A stretch of DNA of 64,000 bases from Thiohalocapsa sp. (lineage in GTDB: Bacteria; Pseudomonadota; Gammaproteobacteria; Chromatiales; Chromatiaceae). The stretch lies in contig JANQFX010000051.1 in assembly GCA_028277725.1 (NCBI GenBank), forward strand, positions 62,001-126,000. The letters run 5' to 3'. A model generated the notes under the pieces. The model saw only the letters and a program-made list of their open reading frames with translations. It searched no databases and had not been told where the DNA came from. Shown here one piece after another: positions 33,561-42,212 of the stretch. Positions within the stretch are counted from its first letter, which is position 1. Each line of letters begins with the position of its first letter. Both the position numbers and the translations under genes were made by a program.

Positions 33561-36245
33561 ATGTATCAAACCAACAACATGATGCGAGTCAGTACGGCGA
33601 CGATCTTCGGGCTGTTCTTTGTTTCCGGCCTGTGCGCACTGCTGCTGCAGGTCCTCTGGATGCGCGAGCTGGGCCTGCTCTTCGGTGTCACGGCGCAGGC
33701 CGCGGCGGCCACCTTGGCGGCCTTCTTTCTTGGCCTCGCGACGGGCAGCGCCTATTGGGGCCGACGCAGTGATGGTCTCGCGCGGCCACTGCGGGCTTAC
33801 GCGCTGCTCGAGGCCGGCGTCCTGTTGGCAGCGCTGTCCTATTTCCTGCTGACACCGGCGTTCGCATCGCTTTACGGTGTGTTGTATGACCGACTGGCGT
33901 CCGCCGAGCCCGCGGTGCTGGCGCTGATCAAGCTGCTGCTGGCGCTGGTGCTGCTGTCGCCCGCGGCCTTCTTCATGGGCGGGACCCTCCCCGTGCTGAG
34001 TACCTGGCTGGTGCGACACCCGACGGCGCTCGCGCGCTCGGTGCCGCTGCTCTACGGCGTCAACACGACAGGCGCGGCGGCAGGCGCCCTGAGTGGCGCC
34101 TTCCTGCTTCCGCCGCTGCTTGGCTATGACGGTACTTACCTCATGGCGCTGGCGCTGACCGCGGGCATCGCGCTCATCGCCTGGCGGTTGGACCTTTGGG
34201 TGCAGCCCCGCACTGCTGCGCCGCACTCTGGACCGCCCGACGACGCTATGCCCAGCGGTCCTGCTGTCAGCCCGCTGCCCGCTGCCTGGCTGCGAGGGCT
34301 CGCGATGCTGTCCGGTTTCGTCACGCTGGCGCTGGAGGTCCTGTGGACACGGATGTTCGCGCAGGCTTTGCAGAACTCGGTCTACAGCTATGCCGTGATC
34401 CTGGTGGTCTTCCTGCTCGCGCTCGCCGCCGGGTCATTTGTCGCTGCCTGGCTGGCGCGGCGCCGTTGGCCCGTTGTGCCGACCCTGTCGGTGCTGCTTC
34501 TTGTCGCGGCATTGCTTGTTGCCTCAACACCACATTTGTTCTTTCGGCTCACCGAAGGCCTGGGCTACCTGGGCGCCGGGCGTGACTGGCTCGACTATCT
34601 GTTGGCCCTGGGTAACGCCGCCTTGATCACGCTCGCGGCCCCGACGCTGGTCCTCGGCGTGATCTTCCCTTTCCTGTGGAAAGCCGCGGGCGCGGTCGGA
34701 CGCGGCGCCGGCGAGCAGGTGGGCGGGCTGCTCGCGCTGAATACCCTGGGCGCGATCCTGGGCTCCCTGGCGGCGGGCTTCCTGCTGCTGGACTGGCTGG
34801 GCCTGTGGCGCTCCATCCAATGGCTGGCCGGGCTCTACCTGGCGGCAGCGGCGCTGCTGATGACGCTGGCCCCTGACCCTGACCAGGAGCACGCGAATCG
34901 ATTTCGACCGGCATTCGCAGTGGCGCCCATGCTGGGCTTCCTGCTGCTGCTTTCGGTGCTGGATGCCGGGCGCCTGCCCGCGGTGCGCACCGACCTGGTG
35001 CGGCGCGCCGAGACCCTGCTGGAGGTGCGCGAAGGTGGTGCGGGTACGGTGGCGGTGGTGCGGCGCGGGGAGCACCTGGGCATCAAGGTGGACAACCACT
35101 ACACCCTGGGCAGCACGCGCGGACACGGCCTGCAGCAGCGGCAGGCGCATTTCCCGCTGCTGCTGCACCCCGAGCCGCGGCGGGTGTTCTTCTTGGGCAT
35201 GGGCACGGGCATCACCGCTGGCGCGGCATTGGCACACCCTGTGGAGCAAGTCGTCGTCGCCGAGTTGCTGTCCGATGTGGTCGATGTGGCGCGGGAGTAC
35301 TTCGGACCCTACACAGGTGGGCTCTTCCGGGACAGGCGCGCCATCGTTCTCGCCGAGGACGGCCGTCATCACCTGAGTGCCGGTGATGCGACCTACGACG
35401 TCGTGATCGGCGACCTCTTCGTCCCATGGAAGCAGGGCAACGCAGCTCTGTACTCCATGGAGCACTTTCGCAACGTCGCAGAGCGCTTGGCGCCGGATGG
35501 CCTCTTCGCCCAGTGGGTACCGCTCTATCAGGTTACGGAGCAGGAGTTCGGCGTCATCGCGCGGACCTTCACCGACGTGTTTCCGGACGTCACGCTCTGG
35601 CGCGGTGACTTCCTGCCGGAGGGCCCGATCGTGGCACTGGTGGGTCGCAAGGCATCGCGCCCGCTGGACCCGGCCAGGGTGCGGCGCCGCGCAGAGGCGC
35701 TCGTTCCAGACGCCCCCGGGCTAGTTGCGGACCCATCCGGCCAATCGACCCTGCCGGACCCGGAGACCCCGCCCTTGCTGCTGTACTACGCCGGCAATCT
35801 CGGGCGCGCCTCGGACTTGTTTGCGGCCTACCCGCCGAATACCGACGACCGGCCCGAACTCCAGTTCAGCGCCGCCCGGTCGCAACGGGCCGAGGCTGCC
35901 GGGCGCGGTGCTTGGTTGGTCGGCGAGCCGCTGATCGCCCTGTTCGACCGGGTTCTGGAGCGCGTCCCCGCCGCCGAAGACCCTTACCTGGCGCACCTGA
36001 CGCCGCACCAGCGTGAGGCCGTGTCGGCGGGCTTGGACATCTTCGCGGCCCGCCTCGCTGAGGCACAGGGCGAGCGTGCCCAATCCAAGGCCCTGCTGAC
36101 CCGGGCCGGTCGCCGGCTGGCACCGCCGCGCCAGCCCGACACCGAAGCCGCAGAGCTGCGCCGCGAGCTGGAATCCCTGCGTGCGGAGCGGGATGCCGCC
36201 CTGCAGGCACTGGAGCAGCGCATCCGCGATCTGTCGGGCGGCTGA
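33561..36245 (+). CDS. fused membrane/spermidine-synthase-like protein
   Basis: 894 aa from MYQTNN (an ATG six codons on is also possible). The N-terminal half has about 12 helices in a MFS-like arrangement (FGLFFVSGLCALLLQVLWMRELGLLFGV). The C-terminal half is a spermidine-synthase-like Rossmann domain: VFFLGMGTGITAGAALAHPVEQVVVAELLSDVVDVAREYF, LAEDGRHHLSAGDATYDVVIGDLF. The tail is a coiled coil. The aminopropyl donor chemistry of true SpeE is unproven in such fusions. Its promoter region carries the Zur-like site, so a role in zinc limitation is possible. Confidence 0.8.
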   Translation: MYQTNNMMRVSTATIFGLFFVSGLCALLLQVLWMRELGLLFGVTAQAAAATLAAFFLGLATGSAYWGRRSDGLARPLRAYALLEAGVLLAALSYFLLTPAFASLYGVLYDRLASAEPAVLALIKLLLALVLLSPAAFFMGGTLPVLSTWLVRHPTALARSVPLLYGVNTTGAAAGALSGAFLLPPLLGYDGTYLMALALTAGIALIAWRLDLWVQPRTAAPHSGPPDDAMPSGPAVSPLPAAWLRGLAMLSGFVTLALEVLWTRMFAQALQNSVYSYAVILVVFLLALAAGSFVAAWLARRRWPVVPTLSVLLLVAALLVASTPHLFFRLTEGLGYLGAGRDWLDYLLALGNAALITLAAPTLVLGVIFPFLWKAAGAVGRGAGEQVGGLLALNTLGAILGSLAAGFLLLDWLGLWRSIQWLAGLYLAAAALLMTLAPDPDQEHANRFRPAFAVAPMLGFLLLLSVLDAGRLPAVRTDLVRRAETLLEVREGGAGTVAVVRRGEHLGIKVDNHYTLGSTRGHGLQQRQAHFPLLLHPEPRRVFFLGMGTGITAGAALAHPVEQVVVAELLSDVVDVAREYFGPYTGGLFRDRRAIVLAEDGRHHLSAGDATYDVVIGDLFVPWKQGNAALYSMEHFRNVAERLAPDGLFAQWVPLYQVTEQEFGVIARTFTDVFPDVTLWRGDFLPEGPIVALVGRKASRPLDPARVRRRAEALVPDAPGLVADPSGQSTLPDPETPPLLLYYAGNLGRASDLFAAYPPNTDDRPELQFSAARSQRAEAAGRGAWLVGEPLIALFDRVLERVPAAEDPYLAHLTPHQREAVSAGLDIFAARLAEAQGERAQSKALLTRAGRRLAPPRQPDTEAAELRRELESLRAERDAALQALEQRIRDLSGG

Positions 36246-36513
36246 TGCGGATCGAAGGAGGCGTTCGACCGCACGCAGCGGCGTCGGCCGCGCCGGGTGA
36301 TGACGCCGACGTTCATCAGGTCGGGGAGCAGAGCCGGGGGCCATCCGTCGACTTGCGGCCCCGCCCACGCATGATCCCCGTCAGCTGTGCCGCGCGCCGC
36401 GATGGTGGCGTTTTCCCTTGCCTGGTTTATGATGAACCCGTCATCCGTCGCGTGGACGGCCCGTGTCCCACTCGGGCGTCCCACCACTGGCCCGTTGTTC
36501 CGGGGAGAATCCG

Positions 36514-37326
36514 ATGCCGTATCCGTTGTACAGATCGACGTCAGAGCCGCATGGCCCCAGTACCCTGCTGCGACGGCTGGCGTCCGCCGCGTTGCTGTGC
36601 TTGCCCCTGGTCGCTTCGGCCCATTTCCAGGAGCTCATCCCGTCCACCGAGATCGTCGACGCCCAGACCGGTCCCGAGCTGACCCTGGCACTGACCTTCA
36701 CGCACCCCATGGAGGGCGGGCCGGTCATGGCCATGGGCGAGCCCGCGGCCTTCGGCGTGCTCACGCCGGATGGCAAGCAGGATCTCGGCGACGCCCTGGA
36801 GCGGATAGAGGTCGCCGGCCAGGCGGCCTACCAGGCGGCCTTCCGCGTACCGGGCCCTGGCGACTACGTCTTCTACATCGAGCCCGCGCCCTACTGGGAG
36901 CCGGCCGAGGGCGTGATGATCGTCCACTACACCAAGACCGTGGTGGACGCCTACGGCGCCGAGGCGGGCTGGGACCGGCTGGTGGGCCTGCCGGTGGAGA
37001 TCGAACCCCTGACCCGACCCTATGGCCTCTGGGCCGGCAACCTGTTCACGGGCCTGGTGCGGAAGAACGGTCGGCCGGTGCCCTTCGCGGAAGTCGAGGT
37101 GGAGTGGCGCAACGACGGCAGCGTCACACCCCCGGCCGCGCCCTTCGTCACCCAGGTGCTGAAGGCGGACGCCAACGGCGTGTTCAGCTATGCCATGCCG
37201 CGTGCCGGCTGGTGGGGCTTCGCGGCGCTGATCGAGGGCGACGCCCCCATGACCAATCCGGAGGGCAAGGAGGTCCCGGTGGAACAGGGGGCGCTGATCT
37301 GGGTCCGCACCAGGCCGATGCGGTAG
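36514..37326 (+). CDS. DUF4198 / NikK-like periplasmic metal-uptake protein
   Basis: 270 aa with signal peptide ([20 protein letters not shown]). The mature protein begins at His, as in NikK-type (DUF4198) proteins, where the N-terminal His binds the metal. It continues with [27 protein letters not shown], a [16 protein letters not shown] segment and an Ig-like C-terminal half ([17 protein letters not shown] ... [20 protein letters not shown]). NikK normally works with NikM-L-Q-O ECF transporters. GGGAGA precedes the chosen ATG. The core transporter genes are missing here. Confidence 0.82.
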   Translation: MPYPLYRSTSEPHGPSTLLRRLASAALLCLPLVASAHFQELIPSTEIVDAQTGPELTLALTFTHPMEGGPVMAMGEPAAFGVLTPDGKQDLGDALERIEVAGQAAYQAAFRVPGPGDYVFYIEPAPYWEPAEGVMIVHYTKTVVDAYGAEAGWDRLVGLPVEIEPLTRPYGLWAGNLFTGLVRKNGRPVPFAEVEVEWRNDGSVTPPAAPFVTQVLKADANGVFSYAMPRAGWWGFAALIEGDAPMTNPEGKEVPVEQGALIWVRTRPMR

Positions 37327-37408
37327 CGCTTAGGTCGTGGACCGGCATCCGGTGTCCCTGTCCGACGGCCCGGAGCGCGGATTCCCTCGCCCGCGGGCGA
37401 GGGTTCGG

Positions 37409-38113
37409 ATGGCGGTGCGGATGGGGTGCATCGTGGCGTTCGCCGGCACGCTGCTGGGCGCCGCGCCCACGCTGGCACATAAGCTCCATGTCTTCGCGGC
37501 CGCCGATGGCCGACTCATCCAGGGACAGGCGTACTTTTCCGGCGGCGCGCCTGCGGTCGGCCTGACCGTGCTGGTGCAGGACGAGTCCGGGAAGCGGCTC
37601 GCGCAGTCGCACACCGACGCCGAGGGCGTCTTCCAGGTCGAGGCGGCGGCACCGCTGGACCATGTCGTCGTTGTGCAAACCGGCGATGGCCATCGCGCCG
37701 AATGGCGCATCCATGCCGATGAGTTGGCAGTTGGCTTTCCAGCCGGGGCGGAGTCCATCGACACCGGTTTGTCCGCGAAGCCGCCCGAGTCCGCGCCAGC
37801 GACGCCGCGGGACACCGCGTCCAGCGCTGGCGCCGGTTCCGATCCGCAATCCAATGCTGTCCCCGACTTCGACCCCGGCCCCGATCAGGCGCTCGATCCG
37901 GCGGTGCTCGCGGCCATCGAGCGTGCCGTCGCTCGGCAGGTGCGGCCGCTGCGCGAGGAGACTCAGGCCGCGCGCGAGGCCGTGCAGCTGCGCGACCTGC
38001 TCGGCGGACTCGGCTACATCCTGGGGCTGACCGGCCTCGGTCTCTGGTGGCACTGCCGACGGGCCAGCCGTGCCTTGCGGACATCTGCGCCGCAGCAGGA
38101 GGGGCCGGGCTGA
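37409..38113 (+). CDS. NikL/CbiL-like membrane-anchored metal-uptake accessory protein
   Basis: 234 aa. Signal peptide (MGCIVAFAGTLLGAAPTLAHKLHVF) followed by a mature N-terminal HKLHVFAAADG, an Ig-like domain (IQGQAYFSGGAPAVGLTVLVQDESGKRLAQSHTDAEGVFQVEA), a Pro/Ala/Ser linker, a helical segment and a C-terminal membrane helix (LRDLLGGLGYILGLTGLGLWW). This is the NikL/CbiL layout. GAGG lies just before the ATG at 37409; the ORF-track GTG start is 24 codons earlier. It follows the NikK-like gene by about 80 bp. Confidence 0.82.
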   Translation: MAVRMGCIVAFAGTLLGAAPTLAHKLHVFAAADGRLIQGQAYFSGGAPAVGLTVLVQDESGKRLAQSHTDAEGVFQVEAAAPLDHVVVVQTGDGHRAEWRIHADELAVGFPAGAESIDTGLSAKPPESAPATPRDTASSAGAGSDPQSNAVPDFDPGPDQALDPAVLAAIERAVARQVRPLREETQAAREAVQLRDLLGGLGYILGLTGLGLWWHCRRASRALRTSAPQQEGPG

Positions 38114-38538
38114 TGCGGCAATCGGTGCTGTAGTAGGTGGACGGACTCACCTCGGCTGAGGCGTCGCACAAAACTGGCCCCAGTGTTGCTGATGCCGCCA
38201 AAAGCCCAGTTTATGCCTTTGTTTTTTCTGGGTTCAGACCGGGCGTTCCCTTGATTGGAATCATCGAAACCGTGTCTTTATCCGAGCAATTCTGTCGAGA
38301 TTGATAATTCGCATGTCCGACGGGTCGGACTGGGAAATATAAGAATTCGCTAATACGAGAGGGCCTTCCCCAGCGTATCGGCATGGGGCCGACGGGCGGG
38401 GACAGGGACGCGCCACCACCGGAGCGCCGCAGCAGGGGTAGCGCGGTGACCGGACGAGGATCGGCTGAGCGGACCGACGGCGCGGGTTGCCGAGGGTCCG
38501 GCGCCTTTGTTACCACCGCAAGAACGGACCATCGACCC
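38114..38538. other. 425-bp regulatory region upstream of cydABX
   Basis: It is noticeably more A/T-rich than the flanking genes between about 38200 and 38355 and contains the FNR-type box annotated separately. No ORF here is convincing. An ATTGATAATTCG sequence near 38299 might be a second, weaker half site. Confidence 0.5.
38251..38264 (+). promoter_or_regulatory. FNR/ANR-type box upstream of cydA
   Basis: TTGAT-TGGA-ATCAT matches the FNR consensus TTGATNNNNATCAA at 9 of 10 fixed positions. It lies about 285 bp before the cydA start, in an A/T-rich promoter-like region. Oxygen-responsive control of a bd oxidase is well established in other bacteria, so this fits. Confidence 0.65.
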
Positions 38539-40161
38539 ATGCTTGACAGCACAATGATCGAGTTGTCGCGCTGGCAGTTCGCCGCCACCGCGATGTATCA
38601 CTTCCTCTTCGTACCACTGACGCTTGGTCTCTCCTGGATGCTGGTCATCATGGAGAGCGTCTACGTTATGACCGGTCGCGAGATCTATCGCGACATGACC
38701 AAGTTCTGGGGCAAGTTGTTCGGTATCAACTTCGCCCTCGGTGTCACCACCGGCCTGACCATGGAGTTCCAGTTCGGCACCAACTGGGCCTACTACTCCC
38801 ACTACGTCGGCGACGTCTTCGGTGCGCCGCTGGCCATCGAGGGCCTCATGGCCTTCTTCCTGGAGTCCACCTTCATCGGCCTGTTCTTCCTGGGTTGGGA
38901 GCGCCTGACCAAGAGGCAGCACCTGATGGTGACTTTCCTGACCGCGCTGGGTTCCAACCTGTCGGCCATGTGGATTCTCATCGCCAACGGCTGGATGCAG
39001 TTCCCGGTGGGCTCGGAGTTCAGCTTCGAGACCATGCGCATGGAAATGACCAGCTTCACGGAAGTGCTGTTCAACCCGGTCGCGCAGGTCAAGTTCGTGC
39101 ATACGGTGGCTGCTGGCTACGTCACGGCGGCGATGTTCGTCGCGGGCATCAGCGCCTGGTATATGCTCAAGGGCCGCGACCTGGCCTTCGCCAAGCGCTC
39201 CTTCTCGGTGGCCATGGGCTTCGGTCTCGCCTCCATCCTGTCCGTGCTCCTGCTCGGCGACGAGTCAGGCTACGAGGTCGGCGATGTGCAGCGCGTCAAG
39301 CTCGCGGCCATCGAGGCCGAATGGCACACGGAGGAGGCGCCCGCCGCGTTCACGGTGTTCGGTTTCCCGAGCAACGAGGACGAGGAGACGCACATGGCCG
39401 TGAAGATCCCGTTTGTGCTCGGGCTCATCGCGACCCGCTCGCTGGATGAAGAGGTCGTCGGCCTCAAGGATCTGATGCGCGAGCACGAGGTCCGCATCCG
39501 CTCCGGCATGGTGGCCTACGAGTACCTGGAGCGCCTGCGCGCCGGCGAGGACAACGCGCACAACCGCGGCGCCTTCGAGGAACACATGGACGACCTCGGC
39601 TACGGCCTGCTGCTGAAGGCGTACACCGACAACCCGGCGGAGGCCACGGAGGAGCAGATCCAACTGGCCGTGAAGGACTCCATACCGGAGGTGGCGCCAC
39701 TGTTCTGGAGCTTCCGCATCATGGTTGCGGCCGGCTTCTGGATGCTGCTGCTGTTCGTGCTCGGGTTCTACTTCAATGCCACGCGCAAGATTCAGGACAA
39801 GCGCTGGTTGTTGCGCGCCTTCTTGTTCAGCATCCCGGTGCCCTGGATCGCCGCCGAGACCGGGTGGTTCGTCGCCGAGTTCGGCCGCCAGCCCTGGGCC
39901 ATCGGTGAGGTGCTGCCGACCTCCGTCGCCGCCTCTTCACTCACCGCGAACGACCTCATCATCAGCCTCACCGGCTTCATCGTCTTCTACACGGCGCTGT
40001 TCATCATCGAGATGTTCCTGATGTTCAAGTTCGCGCGGCTCGGTCCGAGCTCCTTGCACACCGGCCGCTACTTCCACGAAAAGCAGGGCTCCCAAGGCGA
40101 GAGCAGCCATGGCGCAGGTCCAGCTCCAACCACCGCTCCGGCACAGAAGCGGGAGGACTGA
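38539..40161 (+). CDS. cydA: CydA, cytochrome bd ubiquinol oxidase subunit I
   Basis: 540 aa, close to the E. coli-type CydA. The heme b595 His is in [15 protein letters not shown], the conserved Glu residues in the [40 protein letters not shown] block, and His of heme b558 in [15 protein letters not shown]. The Q loop ([24 protein letters not shown]) is the long form. [13 protein letters not shown] is present. It reduces O2 to water with ubiquinol at high affinity. I start at the ATG giving [14 protein letters not shown], the family start. Confidence 0.97.
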   Translation: MLDSTMIELSRWQFAATAMYHFLFVPLTLGLSWMLVIMESVYVMTGREIYRDMTKFWGKLFGINFALGVTTGLTMEFQFGTNWAYYSHYVGDVFGAPLAIEGLMAFFLESTFIGLFFLGWERLTKRQHLMVTFLTALGSNLSAMWILIANGWMQFPVGSEFSFETMRMEMTSFTEVLFNPVAQVKFVHTVAAGYVTAAMFVAGISAWYMLKGRDLAFAKRSFSVAMGFGLASILSVLLLGDESGYEVGDVQRVKLAAIEAEWHTEEAPAAFTVFGFPSNEDEETHMAVKIPFVLGLIATRSLDEEVVGLKDLMREHEVRIRSGMVAYEYLERLRAGEDNAHNRGAFEEHMDDLGYGLLLKAYTDNPAEATEEQIQLAVKDSIPEVAPLFWSFRIMVAAGFWMLLLFVLGFYFNATRKIQDKRWLLRAFLFSIPVPWIAAETGWFVAEFGRQPWAIGEVLPTSVAASSLTANDLIISLTGFIVFYTALFIIEMFLMFKFARLGPSSLHTGRYFHEKQGSQGESSHGAGPAPTTAPAQKRED

Positions 40162-40164
40162 CAC

Positions 40165-41307
40165 ATGATCCTGGACTTCGAAACCCTCAAGTTCGTCTGG
40201 TGGATACTGGTGGGCGTGCTGTTCATCGGCTTCGCGGTCACCGACGGCATGGACATGGGCGTCGGCACGCTGCTGCCCTTCCTGGGCAAGAACGACGACG
40301 AGCGGCGCGTCATCATCAACACTATCGGCCCGCACTGGGACGGCAACCAGGTGTGGCTGATCACCGCGGGCGGCGCCATCTTCGCCGCCTGGCCGCTGGT
40401 CTATGCAACGGCCTTCTCGGGTTTCTACTTCGCCATGCTGCTGGCGCTGTTCGCACTCTTCTTCCGACCGGTCGGTTTCGACTACCGGAGCAAGATCGCT
40501 GACCAGCGCTGGCGTAGCGCTTGGGACTGGGGGCTGTTCATCGGCGGCGCCGTGCCGGCGCTGGTGTTCGGCATCGCCTTCGGCAACCTGCTGCAGGGCG
40601 TGCCCTTCCACCTCGATGACCTGTTGCGGCCCTACTACACGGGCAGCTTCTTCGGCCTGCTGAATCCGTTCGCACTCCTGGTCGGGCTTATCAGTCTGGG
40701 TATGCTGACCATGCATGGCGCCATCTGGCTGCAGCTGCGCACCGAGGACCCGGTCTCGACCCGCGCCAAGCAATGGGCCAAGGTGACCGGGCTCGCGACC
40801 ATCGCCGCCTTCGCGTTGGCCGGGCTCTGGCTGACCTTCTTCATCGACGGCTACCGCGTCGTCAGCATGCCCCCCATCGATGCCGTTCCCAACCCGCTGA
40901 CCAAGGAGGTGGTGATCGACGGTGGCGCCTGGCTCGCGAACTACCGCGATTACCCGCTGACCCTATTGTTCCCGATCCTCGGTTTCGCGGGTCTCGGCTT
41001 TGCGATCTCCCTGTCCATGAAGGACAGGGCCGGGCTCGGCCTGATCATGAGCGGCATGGGTATCGCCGGCATCATCATGACCGCGGGCGCGGCCATGTTC
41101 CCGTTCATCATGCCGTCCAGCACCAACCCGGGCAGTAGCCTGATCGCGTGGGATGCCACCTCAAGCCACCTGACCCTGACGGTCATGTTCTGGGCCGCGG
41201 CGATCTTCATTCCGATCATCCTGCTTTACACCACCTGGACCTACGCCCGGATGTGGCGCCGCGTTACGGTGGCGGAGATCAAGTCGCAGGACACCTTGGC
41301 CTACTGA
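40165..41307 (+). CDS. cydB: CydB, cytochrome bd ubiquinol oxidase subunit II
   Basis: 380 aa polytopic protein. It begins LDFETLKFVWWILVGVLFIGFAVTDGMDMGVGTLLPFLGKNDDERRVIINTIGPHWDGNQVWLITAGGAIFAAWPLVYA, the diagnostic CydB opening. It ends TLTVMFWAAAIFIPIILLYTTWTYARMW. It lies 3 bp after cydA and forms the heterodimer with it. Length agrees with the family. Confidence 0.97.
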   Translation: MILDFETLKFVWWILVGVLFIGFAVTDGMDMGVGTLLPFLGKNDDERRVIINTIGPHWDGNQVWLITAGGAIFAAWPLVYATAFSGFYFAMLLALFALFFRPVGFDYRSKIADQRWRSAWDWGLFIGGAVPALVFGIAFGNLLQGVPFHLDDLLRPYYTGSFFGLLNPFALLVGLISLGMLTMHGAIWLQLRTEDPVSTRAKQWAKVTGLATIAAFALAGLWLTFFIDGYRVVSMPPIDAVPNPLTKEVVIDGGAWLANYRDYPLTLLFPILGFAGLGFAISLSMKDRAGLGLIMSGMGIAGIIMTAGAAMFPFIMPSSTNPGSSLIAWDATSSHLTLTVMFWAAAIFIPIILLYTTWTYARMWRRVTVAEIKSQDTLAY

Positions 41308-41375
41308 CACCGAGAGGACCACGCGACGAAGCGGTAGGCCTCCTCGCTTGCAGCTTCACCGTTCAACGTTCACAG

Positions 41376-41423
41376 GCTTCCCCGGGCGCAGCCGGCCACC
41401 AGGCCGGCTGCGCCCGGGGAAGC
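41376..41423 (+). repeat. perfect 22-bp inverted repeat between cydB and cydX
   Basis: GCTTCCCCGGGCGCAGCCGG CC pairs exactly with GGCCGGCTGCGCCCGGGGAA GC across a 4-nt ACCA loop. In RNA this is a very stable hairpin. No T-run follows, so it is probably an mRNA-processing or stability element, or a dispersed repeat, rather than a terminator; cydX follows only 24 bp later. Confidence 0.85.
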
Positions 41424-41447
41424 GTCACCAACCTGGAGCTCCATCCC

Positions 41448-41570
41448 ATGTGGTATTTCTCCTGGATCCTGGGCGTCCTGCTCGCCATCGCCTTCGGCAT
41501 CATCAACGTCATGTGGTACGAATCCGAGCAGTGTCTCGGTGAGCCGGACGACAACAAGCTCGACCCTTGA
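41448..41570 (+). CDS. cydX: CydX, small subunit of cytochrome bd oxidase
   Basis: 40 aa: MWYFSWILGVLLAIAFGIIN, then VMWYESEQCLGEPDD and a short tail. The single helix with the WYF(S/A)WILG and FGI(I/L)NVMW motifs is diagnostic of CydX/CbdX, which stabilises the heme site of CydAB. The ORF track shows it only as the tail of a longer false ORF. It lies about 140 bp after cydB, beyond a strong hairpin, so its expression could be set separately. Confidence 0.92.
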   Translation: MWYFSWILGVLLAIAFGIINVMWYESEQCLGEPDDNKLDP

Positions 41571-41637
41571 GCGCTGTGATAGGAGCGGGCGACCGCAGTG
41601 TGTCGGTCGCCCGCCATGCGGGCATCGGCGGAGCCCT

Positions 41638-42090
41638 TTACCAGGAGAGTGTCTTAACGCTGGGGTCGAAGAGAAGCCCCATCACGAGATCGGGCGTCCC
41701 CATCTGCACGCCGTCGATGAAATCCGCCTCGGTCAGGCCCGCGGCCTTGGAACAAGCCGCGCAGGCGATGACCAGGCCGCCATCCGCTGCGAACGCTTGG
41801 AGCATGTCCTGGATCGACTGGCCGTCGTCCTTCATCAGACCATGCATGTGGGACGGGCGCTTCTTGTCCACGAGATAGATGCCGCGGACGTTGAGCCAAA
41901 TGGCCACCGGCTTGTGACCCCGCTTCAGCACCTTTTCGTGCGCAAACATGATCGCCTTGGCGGCGGCCCAGGTTTCATCGGTGGTCAGGTTGACGAACAG
42001 CCCGCCTTTTTCCTCCGCCGCGTTGACGTTCAGAGAAATGCCGCTCAACACCAGCGCCAGAGCGATAGCCAGCAACACGCCACTCTTCAT
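41638..42090 (-). CDS. periplasmic DsrE-family protein
   Basis: 150 aa. Signal peptide (GVLLAIALALVLSGISLNVNAAEE), then a DsrE-like domain (GGLFVNLTTDETWAAAKAIMFAHEKVLKRGHKPVAIWLNVRGIYLVDKKRP) with a CAACSKAAGLTEADFI Cys-x2-Cys motif and a C-terminal GVQMGTPDLVMGLLFDPSVKTLSW. DsrE-type proteins handle sulfane sulfur in sulfur oxidisers, but most are cytosolic; this exported form may carry sulfur or metal in the periplasm. I start at the ATG giving MKSGVLLA. Confidence 0.8.
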   Translation of the reverse strand: MKSGVLLAIALALVLSGISLNVNAAEEKGGLFVNLTTDETWAAAKAIMFAHEKVLKRGHKPVAIWLNVRGIYLVDKKRPSHMHGLMKDDGQSIQDMLQAFAADGGLVIACAACSKAAGLTEADFIDGVQMGTPDLVMGLLFDPSVKTLSW

Positions 42091-42212
42091 CGGATTGATC
42101 TCCGTTGGGGCTTGAATCAAGGGTGTTAGCGAGCCTACTCACAAGCACGGGCAGCGCAATGACATCGTGCAGGCGCTGCTCGTGACCTTGCTGCCGATGC
42201 GCCTGAGCGTCC

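Noticed and set aside
36387-37565. 392-aa plus-strand ORF overlapping the NikK-like gene
   Set aside because: It is a frame-shifted shadow; the signal peptide and Ig-like pattern are in the other frame.
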